Positions 40,931-50,677 are shown, counted from the stretch's first letter. The stretch: DNA of 64,000 nucleotides from an uncultured Clostridia bacterium (GCA_934457145.1 CAKSHP010000001.1:124001-188000), one strand, 5' to 3'. The notes: generated from the sequence alone by a model not told the origin. Translations and numbers: made by a program.

Positions 40931-43900
40931 ATGCCACATGAGATTACTCTTGGCAAGAACAAGCGTATGAGTTTTGCCAAAATCAAAGAACCTCTGGAAA
41001 TGCCCAATCTTATCGAAATTCAGAAAAAATCATACGAATGGTTTATAAAAGAGGGCTTAAAAGAGGTATTTGAAGATGTTTCTCCTATTTGCGACTACAC
41101 CGGTAATCTGGTTTTGGAGTTTTTTGACTACAAACTCGATTCAACGCCGAAGTATTCGGTTGAAGAATGCAAAGAAAGAGACACAAACTATTCGGCACCT
41201 TTAAGAGTTATGGTTCGTCTTATAAACAAAGAGACGGGTGAGGTTAAAGAACAAGACATTTTTATAGGCGAATTTCCGCTTATGACAGATCAGGGAACGT
41301 TTATTATAAACGGTGCTGAGCGTGTTGTTGTAAGCCAGTTGGTTCGTTCGCCTGGAATGTATTATGATATGGTGCACGATAAGTCAGGTAAGGAGCTTTT
41401 CAGCTCAACCGTTATCCCTTACCGCGGCGCATGGCTTGAATATGATATTGATGTAAACGATGTTTTCTCAATTCGTATCGACAGAACGAGAAAGCTTCCG
41501 GTTACGATGTTTCTGCGCGCAATGGGATGCGAGACAAATGCTCAGATATATGAGGTGTTCGGTGAGGACGAAAGAATAGACGCAACGCTTGAAAAAGACA
41601 ACACCGATAAAGACGCTGCGCTTATTGAAATTTATAAAAAGCTTCGTCCCGGCGAGCCGGCAAGCGCGGAAAGCGCAACAAACCTTATAACAAATATGTT
41701 TTTTGATCCCAAAAGATACGACCTTTCAAAGGTTGGCCGTTTTAAGTTTAATCAGAAGATGGCTATGGGATACAGAGTTAAAAACCAAAAGGCTGCCGAA
41801 GACATTATAGACACGGCTACCGGCGAGATAATCTGCCCGGCGGGCGAATTTATTTCTTCTCAGATGGCAGAAGCTATTGAAGATGCGGGAATTAATGAGA
41901 TTTATGTTTGGGTTGAAGACAAGAAAAGAAAAATCTTTTCAAACAACATGGTTAAGCTTGAAAAGTTTGTTACATTAAATGATGATGACAATAAAGCTTA
42001 TTTGAAATCTCTCGGTTTCCACACAACGGTTCGCAAAAGCGTTTTGTTTGAGATTTTGCAGGGTCTGGAAGAAGAAGGCAAAGCAGACGACCGAGAAGCG
42101 ACAGAAAAAGCGCTTTTGGAAAGACGCGACGACCTTTTACCCAAACATATTATTGTTGACGATATGTTTGCATCGATAAACTACTTTAACAACCTTTGCT
42201 ACGGTATCGGTACGTTAGATGATATTGACCACTTGGGCAACAGAAGACTCCGCTGTGTAGGCGAGCTTTTGCAAAACCAGTTCAGAATAGGTCTTTCGCG
42301 TATGGAAAGAGTTGTCCGCGAGAGAATGAATATACAGGATTTAGACGTTGTTACACCGCAAAACCTTATAAACACGCGTCCGGTTGCTTCAACGATTAAA
42401 GAATTTTTCGGTTCGTCGCAGCTGTCGCAGTTTATGGATCAGACAAATCCTTTGGCAGAGCTTACTCATAAAAGAAGACTTTCGGCACTCGGTCCGGGCG
42501 GTCTTTCAAGAGAGCGTGCGGGATTTGAGGTTCGTGACGTTCACTACACGCACTACGGACGTATGTGCCCGATTGAGTCGCCTGAAGGTCCTAACATAGG
42601 TCTTATCAGCTCGCTTTCGTCATTTGCAAGAATTAACGAATACGGTTTTATAGAATCGCCGTACAGACGCGTTGACAAAGAAACGGGCATTGTTACCGAT
42701 GAAGTTATTTATATGACTGCCGATAAAGAGGACGGCTTTACAATCGCTCAGGCAAACGAGCCTATAGGCGAGGACGGAAAGTTTGTAAATAAAAAGATTA
42801 CGGCGCGTTATCTGCGCGATTTCGTTGAGGTTGCTCCTCAGGAAATAGATTATATGGACGTTTCGCCCAGACAGCTTGTTTCCATTGCAACATCGATGAT
42901 ACCCTTTTTGGAAAACGACGATGCTAACCGTGCGCTCATGGGTTCAAACATGCAGCGTCAGGCAGTGCCGCTTTTAAAGACGGAATCTCCTATTGTCGGC
43001 ACAGGTATGGAATATAAAGCTGCAAAGGATTCGGGCGTTGTTGTGCTTGCAAAGCGTGACGGCGTTGTTGAAAAAGTCAGTGCAAATGAAATAATAATTG
43101 CCGGCGATGACGGCGAATATGACAGACATAAGCTTTTGAAGTTCCTTCGTTCAAACCAGGGCACTTCAATTAACCAAAGACCTATCGTGTCCGAGGGCGA
43201 AAGAGTTAAAAAAGGCGATATAATCGCCGACGGTCCTTCAACGTCAAACGGCGAAATTTCGCTTGGTAAGAATGCGCTTATAGGATTTATGACCTGGGAA
43301 GGTTATAACTACGAGGACGCCGTTTTGTTAAACGAACGCCTTGTAAGAGATGATGTTTACACATCTATTCACATAGAAGAATATGAAGCAGACGCAAGAG
43401 ATACAAAACTCGGACCGGAAGAAATCACAAGAGAGATACCCAATGTCGGCGATGATGCACTTCGCGATTTAGACGAGAGAGGTATCATAAGAATAGGCGC
43501 CGAGGTTCATGCAGGCGACATACTTGTCGGCAAGGTTACGCCTAAGGGCGAAACGGAGCTTACCGCAGAGGAAAGACTCTTAAGAGCAATTTTCGGCGAG
43601 AAGGCGCGCGAGGTAAGAGATACATCGCTTCGTGTTCCGCACGGTGAGGCAGGTATTATAGTTGACGTTAAAGTGTTTACAAGAGAAAACGGCGACGAGC
43701 TTCCTCCGGGAGTAAACGAGCTTGTGCGCTGCTATATCGCACAGAGAAGAAAAATTTCTGTCGGCGATAAAATGGCAGGACGTCACGGTAACAAGGGTGT
43801 TATTTCAAGAATTCTCCCTGAAGAGGATATGCCGTTTTTGCCGGACGGTACACCGCTTGACATCGTGTTAAATCCGCTCGGCGTGCCGTCGCGTATGAAT

Positions 43901-44776
43901 ATAGGTCAGGTGCTTGAAGTGCATTTGGGATATGCGGCAAAGGCGCTCGGCTGGAAGATTGCAACGCCTGTTTTTGACGGTGCAAACGAAGAAGATATTG
44001 CAGCGCTTCTGGAAAAAGCAGGCTACGATGCAGACGGTAAAACGGTGTTGTATGACGGACGCACGGGCGAACCGTTTGACAACCGCGTAACGGTAGGATA
44101 TATGTATTATTTGAAGCTGCATCATTTGGTTGACGATAAAATCCATGCCCGTTCAACAGGCCCGTACTCGCTTGTTACGCAGCAGCCTTTGGGCGGTAAG
44201 GCGCAGTTTGGCGGCCAGCGTTTCGGTGAAATGGAAGTTTGGGCGCTTGAAGCATACGGCGCTGCATACACATTGCAGGAAATATTAACGGTTAAATCGG
44301 ATGATGTTGTCGGACGTGTTAAAACATACGAAGCAATTGTTAAAGGCGAAAATGTTCCCGAACCGGGCGTTCCGGAATCGTTTAAGGTATTGATTAAAGA
44401 GCTTCAGAGCTTGGCGCTCGATATTAAAGTGCTTGACAAAAACGGTGATGAAGTTGAGCTTGGCGAGTATTCTGATGATGACGATGCAGTTACACCGCTC
44501 GCAGTTAATATTGAGGGAAATGAAGACAGCGCTACTCCGAATGAGGCGTCGTCTACTGTGTACAGCGCAGAGAGCAAAGACGTTAACGCCGATTCTAAGT
44601 TTGTTTTGGATGAAACAGACGACGCTCTTCTTAATGATCTCGGCTTTGATGATGAAGATGAGGATTTTGAGGATGAAGATTTTGATGACGATGTTATCGA
44701 AGAGCTTCCCGATGATTTTGAAGAAGACATTATAGAAGACTTGGACGCAGACGATGACGACGATGATTTAGTCTGA
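40931..44776 (+). CDS. rpoB: RNA polymerase beta subunit
   Basis: 1281 aa catalytic core subunit. Hallmarks include FGSSQLSQFMDQTNPLAELT and THKRRLSALGPGGLSRERAG (rifampicin pocket with wild-type-like residues) and VGDKMAGRHGNKGV in the nucleotide-addition region. The start is ATG at 40931: GAGGTGA lies 8 bases upstream, and the family begins near GKNKRMSFAKIKEPLEMPN. A TTG frame reaching back to 40820 has no ribosome site. From about residue 1168 the protein carries a ~110-residue hyperacidic tail (long Asp/Glu runs ending DLDADDDDDDLV), well beyond the usual beta C-terminus. rplL does not precede it. Confidence 0.97.
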   Translation: MPHEITLGKNKRMSFAKIKEPLEMPNLIEIQKKSYEWFIKEGLKEVFEDVSPICDYTGNLVLEFFDYKLDSTPKYSVEECKERDTNYSAPLRVMVRLINKETGEVKEQDIFIGEFPLMTDQGTFIINGAERVVVSQLVRSPGMYYDMVHDKSGKELFSSTVIPYRGAWLEYDIDVNDVFSIRIDRTRKLPVTMFLRAMGCETNAQIYEVFGEDERIDATLEKDNTDKDAALIEIYKKLRPGEPASAESATNLITNMFFDPKRYDLSKVGRFKFNQKMAMGYRVKNQKAAEDIIDTATGEIICPAGEFISSQMAEAIEDAGINEIYVWVEDKKRKIFSNNMVKLEKFVTLNDDDNKAYLKSLGFHTTVRKSVLFEILQGLEEEGKADDREATEKALLERRDDLLPKHIIVDDMFASINYFNNLCYGIGTLDDIDHLGNRRLRCVGELLQNQFRIGLSRMERVVRERMNIQDLDVVTPQNLINTRPVASTIKEFFGSSQLSQFMDQTNPLAELTHKRRLSALGPGGLSRERAGFEVRDVHYTHYGRMCPIESPEGPNIGLISSLSSFARINEYGFIESPYRRVDKETGIVTDEVIYMTADKEDGFTIAQANEPIGEDGKFVNKKITARYLRDFVEVAPQEIDYMDVSPRQLVSIATSMIPFLENDDANRALMGSNMQRQAVPLLKTESPIVGTGMEYKAAKDSGVVVLAKRDGVVEKVSANEIIIAGDDGEYDRHKLLKFLRSNQGTSINQRPIVSEGERVKKGDIIADGPSTSNGEISLGKNALIGFMTWEGYNYEDAVLLNERLVRDDVYTSIHIEEYEADARDTKLGPEEITREIPNVGDDALRDLDERGIIRIGAEVHAGDILVGKVTPKGETELTAEERLLRAIFGEKAREVRDTSLRVPHGEAGIIVDVKVFTRENGDELPPGVNELVRCYIAQRRKISVGDKMAGRHGNKGVISRILPEEDMPFLPDGTPLDIVLNPLGVPSRMNIGQVLEVHLGYAAKALGWKIATPVFDGANEEDIAALLEKAGYDADGKTVLYDGRTGEPFDNRVTVGYMYYLKLHHLVDDKIHARSTGPYSLVTQQPLGGKAQFGGQRFGEMEVWALEAYGAAYTLQEILTVKSDDVVGRVKTYEAIVKGENVPEPGVPESFKVLIKELQSLALDIKVLDKNGDEVELGEYSDDDDAVTPLAVNIEGNEDSATPNEASSTVYSAESKDVNADSKFVLDETDDALLNDLGFDDEDEDFEDEDFDDDVIEELPDDFEEDIIEDLDADDDDDDLV

Positions 44777-44829
44777 TGCAAATGCGATAAAAGCGCAGAT
44801 TATCAAACTTTAAAGAGGAGGTTTTCGTT

Positions 44830-47800
44830 TTGGAATTTACAACTTTTGATGCCATGAAAATCGGATTGGCCTCTCCCGAAAAAATCAGGGAATGGTCTTA
44901 TGGCGAAGTAAAAAAACCCGAAACAATTAATTATAGAACCCTTAAGCCCGAACGTGACGGACTTTACTGCGAAAAAATATTCGGACCTCAGCGCGACTGG
45001 GAGTGCCATTGCGGAAAATATAAAAAAATTCGCTATAAGGGAATTGTGTGCGACAGATGCGGCGTTGAAGTAACGCGCTCAAAGGTTCGCCGCGAGAGAA
45101 TGGGAAGCATAGAGCTTGCAACTCCTGTTTCGCACATTTGGTATTTTAAAGGTATACCGTCAAGAATGGGACTTTTGCTTGATATGTCGCCCAAGGTGCT
45201 TGAGCAGATTTTGTATTTTGCAGCATACGTGGTAACAGATTCAGGCTCGACCGATTTGGTTGAAAAAACAATTCTCACGGAAAAAGACTACAGAGAAAGC
45301 CTTGAAAAATACGGCAACCGTTTCAAAGCGGGTATGGGTGCGGAAGCTATTAAAGAGCTTTTGTGCAAAATAGATTTAGACGAGCTTTCACATGAATTAA
45401 AAGAAGCACTGGAAAATGCTCAGGGACAGAAAAAAGTTCGCATAGTTAAAAGACTTGAGGCTGTTGAAGCTTTCAGACTTTCCGGCAATAAACCGGAATG
45501 GATGATAATGGACGTTATACCGGTTCTTCCTCCGGAGCTTCGTCCTATGGTACAGCTTGACGGCGGAAGATTTGCAACAAGTGATTTAAATGATTTATAC
45601 AGACGGGTTATAAACAGAAATAACCGTTTAAAAAAGCTTTTAGAGCTTCATGCGCCGGACATTATCGTGCGCAACGAGAAAAGAATGCTTCAGGAGGCTG
45701 TTGACGCATTAATCGATAACGGCCGCCGCGGCAGACCGGTAACAGGCCCCGGAAACCGTGCGTTAAAATCGCTTTCGGATATGCTTAAAGGTAAGCAGGG
45801 ACGTTTCAGACAGAACCTTTTAGGTAAACGTGTTGACTATTCGGGACGTTCGGTTATCGTTGTCGGTCCGGAGCTTAAGATTTATCAGTGCGGTTTGCCT
45901 AAGGAAATGGCAATTGAGCTGTTTAAGCCTTTTGTTATGAAGAGCCTTGTTGCAAACGGACTGGCACATAATATTAAATATGCAAAGCGTATGGTAGAGA
46001 GAGTGCGCCCGGAAATTTGGGACGTGCTTGAAGATGTTATTAAAGAGCATCCGGTTTTGTTAAACCGTGCGCCAACGCTTCACAGACTCGGTATTCAGGC
46101 TTTCGAGCCGGTATTGGTGGACGGCAGAGCGCTCAAACTTCATCCGCTTGTTTGTACGGCATACAATGCCGACTTCGACGGCGACCAGATGGCGGTTCAC
46201 GTTCCGCTTTCTCCCGAGGCTCAGGCAGAGGCAAGATTTTTGATGCTTTCGGCAAACAACCTCTTAAAGCCGCAGGATGGTAAGCCGGTAACAGTTCCTA
46301 CTCAGGATATGGTACTCGGAAGCTACTATCTCACATTGGTAAAAGACGGCGATAAGGGCGAAGGCAAAGCATTTACCGGTTTTGACGAAGCTATGATGGC
46401 TTACAGAAACGGCGTTATTGCACTTCATGCAAAAATAAAGGTGCGCGTGTATAAAGAAATTGACGGCGTTATGCAGCATAAGCTTATCGACACAACAATC
46501 GGTCAGATGATATTTAATGAAAATATTCCTCAGGATTTGGGCTTTGTTGACAGAAGCGATCCGTCGAAAGCGTTTGAACTTGAATTTACAAAGCTTGCAA
46601 CCAAAAAGCAGCTCGGTATTATTATTGATAAATGCATTCGTGTACACGGTGCAACCGAAACAGCAAAGGTGCTTGATAATATTAAGGCTCTCGGCTTCAA
46701 ATATTCAACGCAGGGCGCAATAACCGTCAGCGTATCGGATATTAAGGTTCCGGAGGCTAAAAAGGTTTACCTTGCAGAGGCTGAAGAAAAGGTTGATAAG
46801 ATTACAAAGCTCTATAAGAGAGGTATGTTAAATGATGATGAGCGTTATGACGCTATCATCAAGGTTTGGACGGAAACAAGCGACAAGGTTACAAAGGCAC
46901 TTATGGATAACCTTGACGATCTTAATCCTATATACATGATGGCAAACTCCGGTGCCCGCGGTAGTGTAAACCAGATCAGACAGCTTGCCGGCATGCGCGG
47001 TCTTATGGCTAATACGTCCGGTAAAGCGGTTGAAATTCCTATTCGTGCTAACTTCCGTGAGGGACTCAGCGTTTTGGAATACTTTATTTCAACCCACGGT
47101 GCGAGAAAAGGTCTTGCAGATACGGCTCTTCGTACTGCCGACTCCGGTTACCTCACACGCCGTTTGGTTGATGTCAGCCAGGATGTTATCGTCCGCGAAG
47201 AGGACTGCGGCGCAACAGAGGGAATAACGGTCAGCGCAATTGTTGACGGTAAAGAAGAAATCGAGCCTTTAAGCGACAGACTTTTAGGCAGATATACTTT
47301 TGAAGATGTTATCGATCCCGAAACGGGAGAGGTATTGGTTGAAAAAAATGTGCTTATGAAAGACGCCGAGGTTGAAAAGATTATAGCTGCGGGCGTTAAA
47401 GAGGTTAAAATCAGAAGCATACTCACATGCCAGACACCTATCGGTGTGTGCGCACATTGCTACGGTTCAAACCTTGCAAGCGGAGACTCTGTTCCGGTCG
47501 GCGAGGCTGTTGGTATTATTGCCGCACAGTCTATCGGTGAACCCGGTACACAGCTTACAATGCGTACATTCCACAGCGGCGGTGTTGCCGGCGACGATAT
47601 CACACAGGGTCTTCCCCGTGTTGAAGAATTGTTTGAGGCGCGTAAGCCGAAGGGTGTTGCAGTAGTATCTGAAATCGGCGGTAAGGTAAGCATTGCGGAA
47701 ACCAAAAAGCGCCGTGAAATCACGGTTACAGATGACAGCGAAGGCAACGCACAGACATATGTTATTCCGTATGATGCGCGTATAAAGGTTGCCGAGGGAC

Positions 47801-48384
47801 AGGAAATCGAAGCCGGCGATGCGCTTACAACCGGTTCAATCAATCCTCACGATATATTCAAAATCAAGGGTGCGCGCGAAGTTCAGTCGTATCTCACGCA
47901 GGAAGTTCAGAGAGTGTATCGTATGCAGGGCGTTGATATTTCGGATAAACATATTGAAGTTATTGCCCGTCAGATGATGAGAAAAGTTAAGGTTGAAGAA
48001 CCGGGCGACACTCATTTGCTTATGGGCAGTCTGATAGATATGTTTGAGCTTGAGGCGGCTAACAAAAAGGTAAGAGAAGAAGGCGGCACGGAAGCAACGG
48101 CAAGCGTTGTATTGCTTGGTATTACAAAAGCTTCGCTTGCAACGGATTCGTTCCTTTCCGCAGCTTCCTTCCAGGAAACCACCAGAGTTCTTACAGAGGC
48201 AGCTATTAAAGGTAAAGTTGATCCGCTCACAGGTCTTAAAGAAAACGTTATTATCGGTAAACTTGTTCCGGCAGGTACGGGCATGAGCCGTTATCGTGAC
48301 GTTGACCTTAGGGTTGAGGGCGAAGAAACAGCTATGAGCCGCGCATTTGACGCAGCTTTGGGCGAGAGTAATTTAATAGGTTAA
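44830..48384 (+). CDS. rpoC: RNA polymerase beta' subunit
   Basis: 1184 aa, near the Bacillus length. The zinc ribbon has C59, C61, C74 and C77 (CHCGK...CDRCGVEV). The magnesium-binding motif NADFDGDQM is at 446-454. The trigger-loop region includes IAAQSIGEPGTQLTMRTFHSGG. Start codon is TTG at 44830 with GAGGAGG eight bases before it; a TTG start for rpoC is also known in Bacillus. 53 bases after rpoB, same operon. No rpsL-rpsG-fusA follows; a terminator and radC do. Confidence 0.97.
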   Translation: MEFTTFDAMKIGLASPEKIREWSYGEVKKPETINYRTLKPERDGLYCEKIFGPQRDWECHCGKYKKIRYKGIVCDRCGVEVTRSKVRRERMGSIELATPVSHIWYFKGIPSRMGLLLDMSPKVLEQILYFAAYVVTDSGSTDLVEKTILTEKDYRESLEKYGNRFKAGMGAEAIKELLCKIDLDELSHELKEALENAQGQKKVRIVKRLEAVEAFRLSGNKPEWMIMDVIPVLPPELRPMVQLDGGRFATSDLNDLYRRVINRNNRLKKLLELHAPDIIVRNEKRMLQEAVDALIDNGRRGRPVTGPGNRALKSLSDMLKGKQGRFRQNLLGKRVDYSGRSVIVVGPELKIYQCGLPKEMAIELFKPFVMKSLVANGLAHNIKYAKRMVERVRPEIWDVLEDVIKEHPVLLNRAPTLHRLGIQAFEPVLVDGRALKLHPLVCTAYNADFDGDQMAVHVPLSPEAQAEARFLMLSANNLLKPQDGKPVTVPTQDMVLGSYYLTLVKDGDKGEGKAFTGFDEAMMAYRNGVIALHAKIKVRVYKEIDGVMQHKLIDTTIGQMIFNENIPQDLGFVDRSDPSKAFELEFTKLATKKQLGIIIDKCIRVHGATETAKVLDNIKALGFKYSTQGAITVSVSDIKVPEAKKVYLAEAEEKVDKITKLYKRGMLNDDERYDAIIKVWTETSDKVTKALMDNLDDLNPIYMMANSGARGSVNQIRQLAGMRGLMANTSGKAVEIPIRANFREGLSVLEYFISTHGARKGLADTALRTADSGYLTRRLVDVSQDVIVREEDCGATEGITVSAIVDGKEEIEPLSDRLLGRYTFEDVIDPETGEVLVEKNVLMKDAEVEKIIAAGVKEVKIRSILTCQTPIGVCAHCYGSNLASGDSVPVGEAVGIIAAQSIGEPGTQLTMRTFHSGGVAGDDITQGLPRVEELFEARKPKGVAVVSEIGGKVSIAETKKRREITVTDDSEGNAQTYVIPYDARIKVAEGQEIEAGDALTTGSINPHDIFKIKGAREVQSYLTQEVQRVYRMQGVDISDKHIEVIARQMMRKVKVEEPGDTHLLMGSLIDMFELEAANKKVREEGGTEATASVVLLGITKASLATDSFLSAASFQETTRVLTEAAIKGKVDPLTGLKENVIIGKLVPAGTGMSRYRDVDLRVEGEETAMSRAFDAALGESNLIG

Positions 48385-48398
48385 AAAAGTTTTGAAAA

Positions 48399-48437
48399 AC
48401 GGCGTGCAGCATTATTTTGCTGCACGCCGTTAAATTT
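48399..48437. terminator. Bidirectional terminator of rpoBC and radC
   Basis: AACGGCGTGCAGC (48399-48411) pairs perfectly with GCTGCACGCCGTT (about 48419-48431), followed by AAATTTTATT. Confidence 0.85.
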
Positions 48438-48452
48438 TATTGTAAACAAATA

Positions 48453-49154
48453 TTAAAATTCAAAATTTCCGGTTATCATGCCGAGCGAGGAGAGGCTTGT
48501 GGCATCGTCATCACAAACTATTATGTGGTCGTCAAATATTATTCCGATACTGTTTAAAAGAGTGTATATCTTTTTTGTTGATTCGATATCGGCGCTTGAC
48601 GGCAACGATGTGCCGGACGGATGGTTATGCGTTACAAACACTCTTGACGCATTGTGGCGGATAGCGGTTTCTGCAAGAAGCCGCAAATCAAGCATTGTTG
48701 CATTAAGAGTACCTTCGCTGATTTTTTTGCATATTAAAAGCTTTGATGAGCTGTCCAGACAAATCATATAAAACTCTTCGCGGTTTTTGCCGACAAAGAG
48801 AGTTTTTGCAAAATTTATCATGGAGTTTGTTGTTGATAAAACCATGCGTTTTGCCGAGCTGCGGTCAAGAGTATATCTTTGTGACAGCTGGGGAATAAGC
48901 TTTATAAGCGTTGCTGTGTGGTCGCTGATACCGTCTATTGAAATAAGTTCGTCATAGCTTGCATCAAATACCTTGCTTATGGTTTTAAACCGTTTCATAA
49001 GAGAGTGTGCAATCGGGTTTGTATCCCGTCTTGCTATTGAATAAAACAAAAGAAGCTCTAAAACTTCATGATCTTCAAAGCTTTCAAGACTTTTATTTAA
49101 AAATCTGTTTTTTAAGCGTTCTCTGTGACCGCTGTGTATGTTTTCTTTATCCAC
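48453..49154 (-). CDS. radC: RadC-like JAB domain protein
   Basis: 233 aa. An N-terminal helix-hairpin-helix-like part (LESFEDHEVLELLLFYSIAR, DELISIDGISDHTA) precedes the JAMM/JAB metalloprotease-like motif VTHNHPSGTSLPSSAD near 172-187. The name comes from an old DNA-repair association, now doubted; the biochemical role is unknown. GTG at 49154 is used, with AAAGGAG eleven bases upstream. It is convergent to rpoC. In many Firmicutes radC sits by mreB-mreC; that context is absent here. Confidence 0.88.
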   Translation of the reverse strand: MDKENIHSGHRERLKNRFLNKSLESFEDHEVLELLLFYSIARRDTNPIAHSLMKRFKTISKVFDASYDELISIDGISDHTATLIKLIPQLSQRYTLDRSSAKRMVLSTTNSMINFAKTLFVGKNREEFYMICLDSSSKLLICKKISEGTLNATMLDLRLLAETAIRHNASRVFVTHNHPSGTSLPSSADIESTKKIYTLLNSIGIIFDDHIIVCDDDATSLSSLGMITGNFEF

Positions 49155-49251
49155 TTGACGTTTTGCTCCTTTCGTCAGGCATTAGATATTTTAACGCAAC
49201 ATTAAAAAATTACATTTTTAAACCACATCGTGACTTACTGATGCATAGGCG

Positions 49252-49710
49252 TTAAATCAGAAAATTAATTAAAAAATACGCAAAAAGCGGATCTTTTTTG
49301 CATTTTATATATGAAAGATTCCACCATGAAAAAGACTGCGGAAAAACTGCTTTTGTCCATTCGTTATCTGAAAAAATATAAAGCTCGCCGTCCTTTTTAG
49401 CGCCGATACCGTTTAAAGTAAAATCAAGATCGCACGTGCCGTCCGTGAGATATGTGTTTTTTAAAAATATATAATCATACATATTTTTACCCGCCAAAAC
49501 CATATCCAAATCGGTTGCGTAAAAATCGTCGGCATTATTGTATGTTTTAAGATAAATTCCGCTGTTTTTTGCCTCGGACTGCGCTGCATCAAGGCTGTTT
49601 TTATTTGTGTCAAAAAGGCTCGCAAGCGTGACGCAATCAAAATAAGACGCAAGGTTTTTCCCGTATGCAAGGGCGGAGGCTCCTAAAATTCCGATTTTAA
49701 TTTTTTTCAT
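49252..49710 (-). CDS. Short Rossmann-fold protein resembling the N-terminus of Gfo/Idh/MocA oxidoreductases
   Basis: 152 aa. The first 70 residues read like the nucleotide-binding part of Gfo/Idh dehydrogenases (MKKIKIGILGASALAYGKNL, then ASLFDTNKNSLDAAQSEAKN and DLDMVLAGKNMYDY). The usual EKP catalytic motif and the beta-sheet substrate domain are missing; instead about 80 residues rich in aromatic residues end at WWNLSYIKCKKDPLFAYFLI. Full-length family members have about 350 residues. Either a degenerate remnant or an uncharacterised small protein. Start at 49710 is preferred to 49776, with a weak GGGGA upstream. Divergent from the LacI-type gene with a shared control region. Confidence 0.6.
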   Translation of the reverse strand: MKKIKIGILGASALAYGKNLASYFDCVTLASLFDTNKNSLDAAQSEAKNSGIYLKTYNNADDFYATDLDMVLAGKNMYDYIFLKNTYLTDGTCDLDFTLNGIGAKKDGELYIFSDNEWTKAVFPQSFSWWNLSYIKCKKDPLFAYFLINFLI

Positions 49711-49726
49711 AAATATCCCCGAATTA

Positions 49727-49755
49727 TTGAAAAATTTATCTGAATATGATAAAAT
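49727..49755 (+). promoter_or_regulatory. Promoter of the LacI-type gene
   Basis: TTGAAA (49727-49732), 17-base spacer, TAAAAT (49750-49755). The -10 overlaps a palindrome at 49744-49762. Confidence 0.7.
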
Positions 49756-49762
49756 ATCATAT
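49744..49762. promoter_or_regulatory. Palindromic operator candidate in the LacI/Rossmann control region
   Basis: ATATGATA-AAA-TATCATAT, perfect 8-bp arms. It overlaps the -10 of the plus-strand promoter and lies just downstream of the minus-strand -10, so a LacI-type dimer bound here could repress both genes. Supported by position and symmetry, not by data. Confidence 0.6.
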
Positions 49763-49766
49763 ATAC

Positions 49767-49795
49767 AGTATAGCATAAATTTTTACGGCTGTAAA
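49767..49795 (-). promoter_or_regulatory. Promoter of the short Rossmann protein gene
   Basis: On the minus strand TTTACA (49790-49795), 17-base spacer, TATACT (49767-49772), giving a leader of about 50 bases. Confidence 0.75.
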
Positions 49796-49804
49796 GGTGA
49801 GGAT

Positions 49805-50677
49805 ATGAAAAGAGAAGTAAAACTTTCTGAAATATCAAAAAAACTCGGACTGAGCAAGTCGACCGTGTGCAAGGCATTGAATAATAAAGCCGGAGTTGAT
49901 AAAAACACAAAAGATACGGTTATTAAATGCGCAAGAAAAATGGGGTATCTTTACGAAAACTCGGACAGCGAAAAGGTTTTTGTTTTGCTTCCGCTGCGTT
50001 GCAGAGAGCTTTGCAAATATTTTCAGGATGCGTTTGCAAAAAAAGGTATAACCGCTAAGTGTGCGGTGTATTTAAATGATACGGATTATATGCAAAATCT
50101 TTTGTTAATTGCAAAATCGTCATACGATATAGTGATTGTGTATCCGTGTGCGGGGCAAGATGTACAGGTTTTAAAAAGAATTGCGAAAAAGAGCGCCGTT
50201 TGGTTTACAGGCGATGTGGTAAACATTGAAAACACTTTTTATTTTGGGTTAAACCCTATAAAAGAGGCAGAAATGATTGCTCAAAAGTTTCTTTGCTCAA
50301 ATAAAAAAAGACCTGTGTTTATACAGCACGGCAGTGAAGCGGTTAGCAGAAAAATTCTCGGAATTTTTGCCGGCATACTTAAAGAAAACGGGATAAAACC
50401 GGCATATATGCTGAATTTTGACGAAAAAGACCTGTTATCCGCACCGATCATGGCAAGAAAGCTGGGACGTATAGACTCGTTTGACAGTGTGTACTGCAAT
50501 AAAAAAGATTTGACTTATGTCGGCGGTGCGTTAAAAAAACTCGGCAAAGGCGATTTGCCGGTGTTTTGCGTTGACGAAATTCAAAATTTAAAGCTTGCAT
50601 CAGACCTTGCCGCCAAAAATGCAAAAAAATATATTGATTTTGGAGAGTATCCCATGTGCAAGTATTTATTTGTTTAG
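49805..50677 (+). CDS. LacI-type transcriptional regulator (short form)
   Basis: 290 aa, slightly shorter than the usual 330-340. The N-terminal helix-turn-helix and hinge helix are clear: KLSEISKKLGLSKSTVCKAL near 6-25, then NNKAGVDKNTKDTVIKCARKMGY. A periplasmic-binding-protein-like sensor follows (VFVLLPLRCRELCKYFQDAF...). The ligand is probably a sugar. The start at 49805 is chosen over 49727 because AAGGTGAGG lies just upstream. Divergent from the Rossmann protein, with the operator candidate between them, so it probably represses that gene and itself. Confidence 0.85.
   Translation: MKREVKLSEISKKLGLSKSTVCKALNNKAGVDKNTKDTVIKCARKMGYLYENSDSEKVFVLLPLRCRELCKYFQDAFAKKGITAKCAVYLNDTDYMQNLLLIAKSSYDIVIVYPCAGQDVQVLKRIAKKSAVWFTGDVVNIENTFYFGLNPIKEAEMIAQKFLCSNKKRPVFIQHGSEAVSRKILGIFAGILKENGIKPAYMLNFDEKDLLSAPIMARKLGRIDSFDSVYCNKKDLTYVGGALKKLGKGDLPVFCVDEIQNLKLASDLAAKNAKKYIDFGEYPMCKYLFV

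Noticed and set aside
44404..44781. Ser-rich frame on the minus strand opposite the rpoB tail
   Set aside because: It is the reverse-strand shadow of the Asp/Glu codons of the RpoB acidic tail and has no ribosome site.
49155..49251. Missing C-terminal half of the Rossmann protein downstream of its stop
   Set aside because: No frame there encodes the dehydrogenase substrate domain.
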